A DNA stretch of 31,000 nt from Chrysomallon squamiferum (GCA_012295275.1 CM022670.1:11981083-12012082); one strand, 5' to 3'. Positions 11,647-23,456 are shown, counted from the first letter of the stretch. Program-made: numbers and translations. Notes: generated by a model from the sequence alone, not told the origin.

Positions 11647-11958
11647 TTTGTGAAGTATAATTTTGAGCAGATTTATTAACATTTTGTTTTGAGGAAGATC
11701 TTTCAATACATGGTGTGTAATAACAGCAACTATTTGGCACTATTACAGCCTTACTCATGTCTTTGCATGATTTGAACTTATATAGCAGAGGGAAAAAAAC
11801 AAAGGAAGAAAATGTTTGTGAAATATTATTCTAAGGAGATTTAGAAGAAGAAAAAAAAACAAAAAGGAAAAAAGATCTTTCAGGGTGTAACGACTATTCA
11901 GTACCTGACACAGCCTTATTGAAAACTTTCCATGATTTGAACTATATCGTCGAGAAAG
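11647..11958. repeat. Diverged direct duplication, period about 168 bp
   Basis: Two copies start near 11647 and 11815. Shared blocks are TTTGTGAA-N-TAT, GATTTA, AGATCTTTCA (11696 and 11872), ACAGCCTTA, and CATGATTTGAACT-TATA at 11767 and 11930, followed by a GAG-rich end. They lie in the presumed RNF144 3' UTR. Confidence 0.7.
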
Positions 11959-12732
11959 TTCCCGTCCGTTAAATTATTCATATACAATATTAGTCCACTG
12001 TTATTAACCCTTTATCTGTAGGCATGTAATTTTTTTGTTGTGTGAAATTTATAACACGAGTCTGCTGTTAAACATCCATTAATTATCCGTTTTGTTGGTA
12101 ACGTTTTCAACTTCTCCATCACCACCCTAAAAATCGGTTTAATCAATTAGAAAGTAAATGTTTTTGAACTCATTACATGTTAGAACTAGGCACATAACTT
12201 TACCGGTTTACAGTGCTAGTTTGGTAGGTGGGAGGGCTGGTGGTTGAATGTTGTTGCTTTGTAATTATGACCGCGTGATTTGTGGTGAGTTGTTAATCCA
12301 TACTTGCATGAAATACATCTAGTGTACGTGTGTAGAATTATTTAACACAGCCAGCTGTATTGTATAGAATGTAAATTATAATAATTTAATTGCAGTGAAC
12401 AAAATATTTGCTAGGTAGATGACAGGTTCTGTCAGATCTGTGTTGAGACGTCTTAATGCCAAAAATATTTAGGTTAGTGGTCTGTGTTCATAAAAAAAAA
12501 AATATAAAAGAAATGTCTTTTATTCTGATATTTATTTATTTTATATTATTTTTTTTATATATATATGGTTTTATGTTTGTTATCTTGTATTTTATTTTGT
12601 ATATATGATAAAACTTTGATTAAGTCTTTTACATTTGTCTAATTGTTTTTGCTTGTAATATTTATTTTATGAAAGAAAGAATAATTTGGAATTCTGTTAG
12701 AAAACTTGATACTATTAATTTCAACAACAAAA

Positions 12733-12738
12733 AATAAA
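12733..12738 (+). promoter_or_regulatory. Candidate proximal poly(A) signal for RNF144
   Basis: AATAAA, followed within 30 nt by a TGTG/CTGTTTGATTTCTGTTG stretch resembling a GU-rich downstream element. It would give a 3' UTR of about 2 kb. Confidence 0.35.
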
Positions 12739-13685
12739 GCTGTGTTCACGCTGTTTGATTTCTGTTGACAACTTGTATCCTACAACTTTTAGTGCAAACA
12801 GTTTTGGAGAGGGATTTCTTTTTTTAAATTTTTTTTTTTCATATACATAACATGATTTTGTTGGTACTTTTATTTTATCACATGAAATTCTCATTAAAAT
12901 GATTCTTATACTGAAGATTAAATTTTAATCTTAATATCTTCTTTTTTCATTTTTTTCTTACAACACCTTAAGAAGAATATGGCACTTCCATTTTTTTAGA
13001 CTAAGCATATTGTTTCAGTATGATGATAGAAGAATTTACCACAAATTAATCAGTTCAGTATTCCTCCCTCATAATTTGTATATGGTTAATATGATTTGTA
13101 TTTAAGTATCTAGATTATATGATAACAAGTCTCTGATATTGCCATGTAGTGTGAACTCAGTTCGGTGTTGGAATGTCAGAATGCATTATTTCCATTGGAG
13201 AATGCTTCAAATTTTTCTTTTTCTTTTTTAGATAGTTGTTTTGAATTTTGAATTAAAATGTTTGGAAAAAAACATCTGTTTATTTAACTGCAAAGAATTT
13301 TGTTTATTATTTATTTATTTTATAAAGAAAATAATTTAAATTCACACACACTAAAGTATTATTATTGTTGTTAAAAAATTGGATGAAAAGGTGCTAATTA
13401 TACTTTTGTATTCTTTTTAATATCTTTATTTTTTATTTTATAATATTTTCTTTTTTATTTTCCTTAGAAATATCTAATTTATTTATTTAACAAGAAATAA
13501 AAATTATTGCAAGTGTGCAGGATATTTAGGCTACTTTTAAGTAAATGTCATCTTTGTGTTTTAAGTTGTTATTATTTTTTTGTTTTGAGTTTTCATATTA
13601 CAGTTGTTATTGTTTTATTTAGTTTGTTTTGAAATGTTTTTGAACATTTTATTGGTTTGTGTTATTCTTTATCCATATATATATA

Positions 13686-13687
<2 letters not shown>

Positions 13688-13738
<51 letters not shown>
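13688..13738. repeat. (TA)n microsatellite
   Basis: About 25 TA copies, preceded by a short ATATATC stretch; a (GT)n tract follows at 13859-13889. Confidence 0.97.
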
Positions 13739-13741
<3 letters not shown>

Positions 13742-14092
13742 ATACACCTCTGTCAGATTTGATAAAATATTATTTATAATTATCGGTTTAACAATTAAAT
13801 GTAGCACACAGCTTTATGTGTTATTAAAGCTGATACACACAATTCTTTGAATGTCCAGCGTGTGTGTGTTCGTGTGTGTGTGTGTGTGTCTTTTATGTGA
13901 ATCAAAATCATTCAGATACTAAGACCAGATATTTCTGTGTGTCTATTTCTCCAGTTTCATTTAACTTTGCTTTCATACTAAGCATGCTAACTTATTTATA
14001 ATTTCTACGTCTTTCAAAGATATTTAATGGATATAGAGAAATTTTATAACACATATCTATATATCCACACACTCTCAACCTCCTTCAGTAAT

Positions 14093-14098
14093 ATATCT

Positions 14099-14129
<31 letters not shown>

Positions 14130-14132
14130 TAT
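14093..14132. repeat. (ATATCT)n passing into (TA)n
   Basis: Four or so ATATCT hexamers are followed by pure TA, probably an imperfect derivative of a TA microsatellite. Confidence 0.9.
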
Positions 14133-14393
14133 TAATGAAGGGCATTTTGAGATCAGAGAGGATGTTATAAAATGATCATGATAAACAAAAAAGTCATCAT
14201 ATCAAAAAGAAAAAGACAAACATTCCACTTGTTGGAGCAGTTTAATTAAGACCACAGCATTTAAAAAATCAACTAACCACTTAAATATTTTAACTTTATT
14301 TCAGATATGTTCTTGGATTTTTTGTTTTGATTCAAGAGACAACTAACAACTATTTATGCATTTTTATTTTTTGTGTTAATTTAATGATACTAA

Positions 14394-14520
14394 GTGTGTG
14401 TATGTGTGTCTGTGTGTCTGTGTGTGTGTGTGTGTGTGTGTGTATGATTCATAATTAGTTAAATTTTCTGTTTTTTCTGATATGGTTTGTGTTCTTTTAT
14501 TATTATTTATTATATTTGAG

Positions 14521-14553
<33 letters not shown>
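14394..14553. repeat. Pair of microsatellites: (TG)n and (TA)n
   Basis: An interrupted TG tract at 14394-14443 and a pure TA tract at 14522-14553 are separated by about 80 bp of AT-rich DNA. Confidence 0.95.
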
Positions 14554-14556
<3 letters not shown>

Positions 14557-15102
14557 GGCATGTGTCTGAAATACTTTCACCGTCATGAAGTTTATTGTTT
14601 AATTGTTGTTTTTCCAACATTTTTAATTTACATTCCTCTTCATTCCAGTATTATTCACTATTGACATATCCACAAAAAAAATGTTCATTTTTGTTTTCAA
14701 ATCTTTGTATTGGATTAGAAATACCTATTATACACTTAGAATGTTGGTAGTTACAAAATTATTTTATCATGAATAGAATATTGCATTGAACTTTCTTTGG
14801 AAAAATTGAAATAATTGTCCCATCATTAACAGTTTGCATAAACTGAATATCTTCACGTCATGATAACAGTTGGTAGCTACTTTAAAATTTGTCAGAAATG
14901 GCTGAAATATTTTAAAAATATGTAACTGAAATGAAATGGCAGAATTTAGTAGTCATAACAACATGCATGAAATTTGCTGTTAATAGAGTGTTTTAAATAA
15001 AATAGGTTATCAGAAAGTAAAATTAAGAATTTTTTTTTTTTATATATATAACATGAAAAAATATGCCAGAAATTGGCCACTTTGAAAATGTTTTGGAAGG
15101 AA

Positions 15103-15104
<2 letters not shown>

Positions 15105-15150
<46 letters not shown>
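15105..15150. repeat. (TA)n microsatellite
   Basis: About 22 uninterrupted TA copies in the 3' region of RNF144. A shorter TA tract lies at about 15760-15795. Confidence 0.97.
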
Positions 15151-15152
<2 letters not shown>

Positions 15153-16900
15153 TATTAAAATCATTTTTCAGTAAAAGCAGGTGTCTTTCAGGTTGTATAG
15201 AAAAACTAGTCTTGTTATTTTATTTATGTTGACAATAGTCTTAATTCTTTTAATTTCATGTTTTTTATTTTTATGCAATTTATTTGTTATTGATGTATGT
15301 TGTAATAATACAAATGTAGTTATATTAATTATTATTTATTTTTGTATGTTCAGTTTTCTCTTCATTTGCTGTTGTTGTGAGTGGCCTTTTGGGAAGATAT
15401 AAGTGTTGTTATCTTTATTTTTTTTATAAATTATTTCCATAGAATATATTTTTATTTTAGTTAATTTAATTCTGTTTTATACAAATATTATAAAATCAGT
15501 TAAAAGATTAATTTACCAGCATCAAACCACAAGATTATTTAAAAAAGAAGAAAAAACAACTTTAAAATAAAAAAAATGTTCTGTGTATCACATGAAGAAA
15601 ATCTAACACACATATTATTTATTTCATTTTGCCCCTTAATGTGAGCTGTATGCATTTATAATTATTTATTTAAATTATTCAGTTGTTTACGAAATGTTAC
15701 ACTGACATATATATATTTATGTGTATGTATGTATGTACACATTCATACACACACACATATTTATATATATATTTATATATATATATATATATATGGATCT
15801 GTGTATATCTGTTTTCCAAAGTGCTATTCTAGTTTTATTTATATATATTTTCTCAGTTTCAATATAACTTATTGATCAGATTGAAACAGTTACACACTGT
15901 TTATCACATGTAGCCATACTTGCTAAATCTGTCACACCAATCCTTTTCCTGTTTACTGGAGATTTTAAAAAAACATTTCTTAATAGTGACTTTCTTAAAT
16001 AAAATATTATTATTATTATTATATAATTTATTTATTTATTTTGAATAAATTTTTCAAATCATGATAATATTTTGAAAATCTGTTGTTGGTGTCACAATTA
16101 CTGACAATTTATTATTGCATACAGTTGATATTTTGAATGTCAAAATGGTATGAAAAAGTTTCGATAAATTTTGCAAAAAAGTAAGATGTCTAAAACACCT
16201 TGTATTTATTAAAATAATTTTAAGAAAATTTTTTTTTTTTTTTTTTAACAGTTAGTTTGACTTGGTAGATTATTTTAGTGAAATGAGTGTTCAGTAATCA
16301 GGTTTTTTTTTTTTATTTGGTTTTTCTTATATTTTTTATTATTTCCTTTTGTATATCTTTACAAAATGAACATTTATAATACTATTAGGGAGTTGATAAA
16401 TGGATTTAATTTTTCATTATTCATTTTAACAAATTTAAAAGAAAAGGTTTCTGTGAAACAGATTGTTTTCACAAGTCTGCCATTTTATTTAATTTTTTAA
16501 TTTTTGGAGATTGGTTGTTTTATTTATATTCAAATGATTAATACTCAAAATCACAAATTTTATTTTTCTCCCTGTGTAGTTGTTTTCTAATTATAATTTA
16601 TTCCAAAATATACATACATATATTTAAAAATAAGTATAAAATAAATACAATTTATATGATCAATATTGTTTCAGATATGTATAGTAAATTCAGATATTAG
16701 CTTTTTACTGATGCACACTGTAACTTAAAAAATAAAAATAAAAATATGTACAAACTAAATATTTGGAATGCAATTTTTTCTCTTTGTTTTTTTTTTTACA
16801 TAGTTTTTAGAAGAATGTATGTGGTTAGAGTGTTGACAACTGACTTTTTCTTGTTTTCTACACGATGAGTGTTGTAAAGAAAAACTTAAAATTGTTTGTG

Positions 16901-16906
16901 AATAAA
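16901..16906 (+). promoter_or_regulatory. Candidate distal poly(A) signal for RNF144
   Basis: AATAAA followed by a T/GT-rich stretch from 16911 to about 16945. It sits where plus-strand T-richness gives way to plus-strand A-richness, as expected near the boundary between two convergent transcription units. Confidence 0.35.
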
Positions 16907-16999
16907 GTAATATTGTTTGGTATGTTATTTTTGTTTTTTATTTCATCAATTAGGGTCAGTTTATTCCCATTTGTATACATTCATTGCTCACCCTTAGGT

Positions 17000-18249
17000 C
17001 TATATTATAAATAATAATTATATTTGGCAAAAAAACAAATAAAAAATATGATATCACACAAATGTCTTCTATCCCCTTTAACTTTTGCCATTACAAAATG
17101 AAAATTATTTTTGACAAGGCCAGATAATTCATTTCCTGGACTGAAATATTTAATTACTGCAGTTACCAAACATAGAAATCATTTGTTGATTTGAAGATTA
17201 GGGCCACATTAATGGCCAGTGATAGCAATACCAAAACACAAGATGAAGAAACATGATTATCATGGGGTTTTGCAACAAATGGTATTGGTTAAAATACAGC
17301 CTTGTTCATTATTCACAAGTTTTGCAATGACAATATAAAATAACATTACATTAGGAATCCATCAAGTAAAAACAAAATGACCAAAAAAGGATCAACAAAT
17401 TATCTAAATTCTTGATGATGGCAATCACTAGCAAACTTACTCAGGTACTTGATCTTTAATTGCAAAATCAGCAGAGCTCTACCTGATTAAGTAAAGTTCA
17501 CATGTCAACTTGTGATTTTCCAAGAACATAAAATCATCTTTTGACATGTAATTAGCTGGGATACTCAATTACACCAAGTATTAAGCCTACAGAGGTAATT
17601 AATACAGGAATCAACATTACAGAGAAACTTAAACATGTTTTTTAATTTAAAGTTATGTTGAAAAAGCAATCTTTTATTCCACTTGTTCATTTCACACTTG
17701 TAAAATTTTAACAAGAAAAAACAAAAAACATCCTTTTTGGTAATAAATATTTATTAACAAATGTACAAATATAAAAAAAATAAAAAAAAAAATTAATGAA
17801 ATAAAAACTTATTGAAAAGTAAATCAAACAATTTTAAAGAAATCAAGATCAGTAAATTAAAATAATTCTGCAGCTGAAGCACTACTAAAGTTTAAAAATA
17901 AAAAATTTTCAATTTTAAAATCTACTCATCTGTTTTAATGAAACAATGCACCATTTTGAAAGTAATTGTTTGGACTGGAATAAAATTGAGGTTTGAAGAT
18001 GAACATCTTTTCTAATGTGGTTTTGGAACCAATTTTAACCAGTGCTTGTAATAAAAAATGTCCAATTATTATTAAAAATATGATGTTTACATTCGAATGC
18101 ATTACACCAACTAACAGATTAAATTTTGCACGTACATAATAAGTGTTGTAAAATTTCCATAAAAATGTAAAGTTTTGAACAAAACCATTCAAATTTAAAA
18201 GCATAATTTGTCCAGACATTTTCCTACACCTATCAACAGCACAGCTGTG
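17000..18249 (-). other. 3' UTR and downstream flank of RRM2
   Basis: No coding potential was recognised (a 94-codon minus-strand frame at 17935-18219 has no family resemblance and lies after the RRM2 stop). Minus-strand AATAAA hexamers at 17755-17750 and 17678-17673 would give 3' UTRs of about 500-580 nt. Confidence 0.45.
17673..17755 (-). promoter_or_regulatory. Candidate RRM2 poly(A) signals
   Basis: Two AATAAA hexamers on the minus strand, at 17755-17750 and 17678-17673, are the first well-placed ones after the stop codon at 18250. Neither has a strong GU-rich downstream element, so the choice is open. Confidence 0.3.
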
Positions 18250-21200
18250 TTAGAAGTCTGCGTCCAGTGTGAATGTGTGCTTCTCTGCCGACTGGCCAGA
18301 CATCACACCCATGCGTTGATATTCACCAACACGTTTTTCAAAAAAGTTTGTTTTACCCTCCAGTGAAATCTGCTCCATGAAGTCGAATGGATTTTCTGAC
18401 TTGTAAACCTGAAATGTAACAATGTTTTGCAGAATGAAATATTTTGACATCATTATGGATACAGGGTGACAAGCAGTGACTATATTAATTAAATAATAGT
18501 GTTTAAAAGTAGATAAAAAAAAAAAAAAAAAAAAAACATTTTATGCACATTTCAAATTTTACCTAAATTTTTCTGTTTTATTCCATCTGATGAATTTTAA
18601 GACCCCACAGGTTGTAAATAATTTTGTTATTATATTTCTACTACACAATAATTAGATGGAAAACACAAAAAGATCAATTCTTTTATTAGTGCCAATACAA
18701 AAAGGACGAGTTCTGTACCTTTTCACAGTTCAGTTCTACAAGCAGCCTGTCTGCGACAAACTCAATGTACTGTTTCATCAGAGAACAGTTCATTCCTATC
18801 AGACTGACTGGGAGGGCTGCTGTCAGAAAGTCCTGCTCTATCGACACTGCGTCTGTGATGATTTCCTTTATCCTTTCTTCAGACGGCTTGTTCACCAAGT
18901 GACTGAACATCAGACAGGCAAAATCACAGTGCAGTCCCTGGAAAATAGTTTATTAGTTTTGTCATACTTTTGTCATCATTGGTTATTGAAAAATGTCTGT
19001 TCATATCTTAAAAATCCAAAGAGGTTGAACATAATACAATCCTTTTCAACAGTAATATGCATATAAATGTTTTATACTTAGTAGTTAATGGAACAATCAC
19101 TGGCAAATAAAGAAAATGAAACATTACAAATGCTTTATCTTTCAAAATTGTCATGATTTAATGTCAACTTACAAGAACATTAAGAATTCACTCAGTAATG
19201 TTCTGAACAATACATTTTATAAATTTATCTGTTAACATCCAAGCCAAACAAAAAATAAATTACAGAATACAACTGCTGGTAAATTATTCAAAATGTTAAA
19301 TGATATTTCAGTTAAAAATTTACTAATAATAAATAAAAGGAATGAAAGATAAATACCTCATCTCTGCTTATGAGTTCATTGCTGAAAGTCAGACCAGGCA
19401 TTATTCCTCTTTTCTTCAGCCAGAAAATAGCTGCAAACGACCCAGAAAAGAAAATTCCTTCCACTGCAGCGAATGCTACAACTCTTTCTCCATAAGTTGC
19501 CAAGTCATCGTTCATCCACTTCATGGCCCAGTCAGCCTTCGCCTTCACACAGGGCATCGTTTCCACAGCATTGAATAAAAACTGCCTGCAAAATACATTA
19601 AAAAATAATAATTGGCACTAAATTGAAAATGTCAGAACAAGTTTTGTTTCTTATATATAGAAAATGTCCATTATTCTACTGCAGTGAATAAAAAATGCCT
19701 GAAAATGTTAAAGAAACCAGGTTTAAAAAAATAAATTAAACAATTTTAAAGTAATCATTAAATAATTAGTATTAATTTAAAAATGACAGAACAAATGTTT
19801 TTTTTTATTGATGTCTAGATGCAGAACACAGGCATTATCAACATTTGGTAAACCAAAATTACATAGTACAGAGGAAACATGCCAATTGATTTCCTTTAAA
19901 TCATGCATACCTGTTATAGACCAGCAATAAGAAGACATTAAATTAAAATAGTTGAAATAACGTACCTCTGTTTAGGTTCTTTGACATACGTGTCTATCAG
20001 CAGACTGTACATTTCACTGTGTATGTTCTCCATGGCAATTTGGAAACCATAGAAACACCTGGCTTCTGTCACCTGAACTTCCTGCATGAATCTTTCAACC
20101 TGTACAAATTATAAGTATTAGAATAAAATATTTTGACAAAGTGTGTATGGACAACAGCTGTTAAGAAAACTGTAGCCTGTTTAAATATATTTGTATAACA
20201 GTGGTTATTTTCAAACACTTCATTTCCAATATAGTGACTCACGATTATTAATTTCACAATCATCAACCTGATAAATCATTTTAAACAGGCAAAATTCCAT
20301 TTACATTAATTACACTCACCAAATTTTCGTTAACAATGCCATCACTAGCGGCAAAAAATGCAAGAACATGCGAGATGAAATGTTTCTCGTTATCTTTCAA
20401 CTGTTCCCAGTGTTGGATGTCATGTGTCAAGTCAACTTCCTCCACTGTCCAAAACGAGGCTTCGGCTTTTTTGTACATTCGCCAGATGTCATGGTATTCA
20501 ATGGGGAACATGACAAAACGATTTGGATTGTCCTTCAGCAATGGCTCATCTTTGACTTTTTTGTTAGTTTCCCTTGTTTTTTTCATAACTGCTTTAACCT
20601 TCAAGAAAATAAAAATTAAAAAAATATATAATAAAATGTCTTAAAGCCATACCTATTAGAAATATTTACAATTTGTTTGAATTTAGACTGATGAAACATG
20701 TCAGTGGTCAACACAGAATTCTTTACCCATCTGGTAATTTTGAAAGCTAACCACCATTTTGGATGCTTCCTTTTTGTTTTCCTTTCAAAGCTCCTCAGCA
20801 AAATTTTGAAAATTTACTTTATAAAAACAATTTAATAGGTGACACTGACGTGTACAAAAATAGCTTTAGCTTATATTAAATAGATTCTGAAATGTTACCT
20901 ATCTTTAGCATATTTTAATTTTGTAATAAAGCAATATATTTATTATAAACCTTCATTTTTAAAGAGGAATACATAAAAAATTAAAGAAGTACGTATCATT
21001 CAGTATTCAAATACTTTGCCTTTATTTTGTTTTTAAATAACTAATAATGCATCTTGGAAGACAAAAGCTACTCTAAGTTATGACTTCAATATTTAAAGCT
21101 GTTTTTTTTTTTTTTTTTTTTTTTAAATTTCATTTACCAAAATATCTTATCTGGAATCAGATTAAGATACAAATTTTATCTCCTTTATTTACTTTATTAT

Positions 21201-21598
21201 TAAATTTAAAAACAGACAATTTCACTGTCCATCTTTCATCGTCATATTTTCTACTCTAAAATAAGTGATTAACAGGAGGCTTCTCTTTGCTGCATTCTAA
21301 TTGGTTACTGTGATTGCTAGTGACATTACACATATGGCAAAACAGGAACTGCTTTGATAAACTGACAAAAAATTCAGTTTTAAATAATATTTAAATTCAG
21401 ATTAATTAGTACTGATAGAAAGGGTGTGGATGATTTTTTTTTTTTACTTACTGGAGTCTCATTGCCATGTAAAATGTTCTGAAAAACAAACCAAACAAAG
21501 TCAGTTGTTGAGCTGAACAGATATATTAGCTAGACAACCAGACAAGTTTTTAAAATTCAGAAAGATAAGTTAAAAAAAAATTAATAATAATAATTAAA

Positions 21599-21652
<54 letters not shown>

Positions 21653-22389
21653 GTCCCTTAATTACCTGGTGAAATATGAACTTTTTTAAAACAGTAAATT
21701 CTAACAGCCAAATATATATTACAGTTATTTAAAACGTCTGCTTCTTAGAGTCACTTATAGAGGGAAGCAAACATTTAAATATAATTATTCACAATAAATT
21801 TATGTCTCAATCAGTGCAGTCTATTTTTAACTATTGGACAGATATTAATTTGAATTCTCAAAATAGTTTTATCCTAAGTTTATAGCTTTTTGAATATCAG
21901 TTTAAAAAGCTGTCAAGTTTCCACCTTTAATTTCCTAATAGAGGCTTTAATTAAAAACTTCACTAATTAAATTTAAGTCAACATTTTTTACCCGTTTTAG
22001 AATATTTATGAAATACTTACTTGTCGCTGGCTTTCTCCCAAAACTTTGGTTTTCTTCAAAACTGTACCATTAACAGCAACCTGAAAATATAAAAAATTCG
22101 ATGACATTTTATAATTAATGCTATCAGCATTAACATTTGGTTGTTTCACTTAACATCACGCCTCTCTCACACGCACACTAGTCAAAATTAAAAATGGACC
22201 AAAGTCGGTGAGAAAACATTTCAATAACCATCAAGATATCGAGAAATATTGTACTTCATTCAACCTCTTCAGACTTTGAAGGTATTTACCTACATTGTTC
22301 GAGTACAAACACTGACCATTCAAGACAGCAAATTAACTTTCAAGATATCTTAAACAGGTTAAATTTAATTTGTAGTGAACTCGGTTTAA

Positions 22390-22422
<33 letters not shown>

Positions 22423-23362
22423 GAATTAAAGAATATGTATTGGACTTTTGTTCAACTGTTTCAAGTGAATCAAATGAATGTCCAAAACCTTTTGTTAACT
22501 TCCAAGTCATGTTTTTGGCGCCCTGTGTGAAAGGTTATCACAACGAACTGAATGACTTCACTGAGTCAACACAACCAACTAGAGCTTTTTTCAACGGAAT
22601 TTTTTGTTTTCATTCTAATTCTTTATTTTTATCTAAAATTTTGCTTAATTTTAGTTTACAAATTAATTTTTATCTACCGCATTTACAATCACTTACTCCA
22701 AAAATAGTCGTCGGGAGGGGGGGATTCAAAAACCCAATAAAAAAAATTAATATTAATTTTATACTGCTTTATTTAATTCATGTTATTAATACTTAATAGA
22801 ACCACAATTTTAAATTATAAAACGGCGTAATCCACTTTTATAAACTAACATTTTAACAATGGTCTTATTTTTATGTTTCGGTTTGGATGAAAAAAATACT
22901 AAATTTTGTTTGTCGCAATAAAATGCTTATTCTAAAATATGAATATATACATTTACTAATTAAATGTATCAACACACATTTTTAGTAAAAGTTGAAATAA
23001 ACTGAAATACAATTTATGACATTTTGTTAAACAAGTTATGAAGTCGAACAACTCAACAAGTCCCTCAAGGTAAAAAGGAAACTTTACACAAAGAAAAGTT
23101 GTCTTTTTTCTTTACAAGTGTTAACTATTTAAAAATTGTATTTCTAAATATTTAAATAAAAATAACAAAACTTTAAATTCTGAAATTTGAATTAAATTTG
23201 GCGGTAATATACATTTCTAGTGATATATATGTCGCGCCATAAATTCTGCACAAAGTCGAAAAGATATACCTCAGGATAGCTGTTCTCGTCGTTGATTTTG
23301 TTTTTCTTCATCTGCTTCGTCAGTTCAGCGTCAGAAACGTTTACTTTAATTGAAGTATACAT
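18250..23362 (-). CDS. RRM2: Ribonucleoside-diphosphate reductase small subunit (R2, class Ia)
   Basis: Eight exons in transcription order: 23362-23270, 22080-22021, 21478-21452, 20598-20320, 20099-19966, 19585-19357, 18937-18719, 18408-18250. They join in frame to 399 aa (human RRM2 is 389). R2 houses the di-iron centre and tyrosyl radical and, with the large subunit R1, makes deoxyribonucleotides. Predicted iron ligands are D146 (AASDG), E177 and H180 (MENIHSEMY), E240 (AAVEG), E274 and H277 (SRDEGLH); the radical tyrosine is Y184. Each sits exactly 8 residues after its human counterpart (138, 169, 172, 232, 266, 269, 176), so the core has no net indel. The C-terminus FTLDADF is the R1-binding peptide. 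The N-terminal 75 residues are variable; they lack a clear KEN box but carry a Thr-Pro at 59-60. No frameshift or missing active-site residue is seen. It is probably the single invertebrate R2 rather than specifically RRM2 or RRM2B. Confidence 0.97.
18515..18537. repeat. Poly(A) tract in RRM2 intron
   Basis: About 22 consecutive A residues in the intron 18409-18718, which reads as poly(U) in the RRM2 transcript. Confidence 0.85.
21452..21478 (-). other. 27-nt microexon of RRM2
   Basis: Nine codons (NILHGNETP) flanked by TTTTTCAG and GTAAGT on the minus strand. It is phase 0 at both ends, so including or skipping it leaves the frame intact. It carries the only Thr-Pro dipeptide of the regulatory N-terminal tail. 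Confidence 0.85.
21604..21647. repeat. (AT)n microsatellite in RRM2 intron
   Basis: About 20 AT copies in the intron 21479-22020, which also has a short poly(A)/TAA-rich stretch upstream. Confidence 0.95.
22081..23269 (-). other. RRM2 intron 1
   Basis: A 1.19-kb intron, AT-rich, with a 30-nt poly(T) at 22393-22422 (poly(A) on the transcript strand). The stretch 22424-22600 next to it is less AT-rich than its surroundings and holds a 118-codon plus-strand frame with no recognised homology. Nothing else is seen. Confidence 0.8.
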
Positions 23363-23456
23363 TTTATTTAGTCAAAATTATAAGACAATGTCTTTACGTT
23401 AAATATTGATTAAATACTTGTTCATACAACTACAAAACAGACGCTAAATGAAGATA

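Larger units (their letters stand above)
10764..16950 (+). other. Long gene-free stretch, probable RNF144 3' UTR and downstream flank
   Basis: No exon-like frame with a recognisable product occurs on either strand; open frames here are T-rich hydrophobic or TA/CA-repeat artefacts. The plus strand is conspicuously T-rich throughout, as in the upstream RNF144 introns, and the bias reverses near 17 kb. Possible ends are AATAAA at 12733-12738, followed by a GT-rich stretch, and AATAAA at 16901-16906, followed by a T/GT-rich stretch. A long 3' UTR with alternative ends is plausible, but transcript length cannot be read from DNA. Confidence 0.45.

Noticed and set aside
15181-15402. 73-codon hydrophobic frame that looks like a membrane peptide
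   Set aside because: Its Ile/Leu/Phe/Val content is what any T-rich stretch encodes; there are no splice context, homology or codon features of a gene.
17935-18219. 94-codon minus-strand frame after the RRM2 stop
   Set aside because: RRM2 ends with the canonical FTLDADF at 18250, so this is 3' UTR; the frame has no recognisable similarity.
18656-19066. 136-codon plus-strand open frame
   Set aside because: Antisense shadow of an RRM2 exon (18719-18937) whose homology, splice sites and phase are unambiguous on the minus strand.
20336-20644. Two overlapping plus-strand frames of 102 and 83 codons
   Set aside because: Both are antisense to the RRM2 exon 20320-20598.
22440-22796. 118-codon plus-strand frame inside RRM2 intron 1
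   Set aside because: No recognisable family and the second half is low-complexity AT; kept only as a possible retroposed segment, not as a gene.
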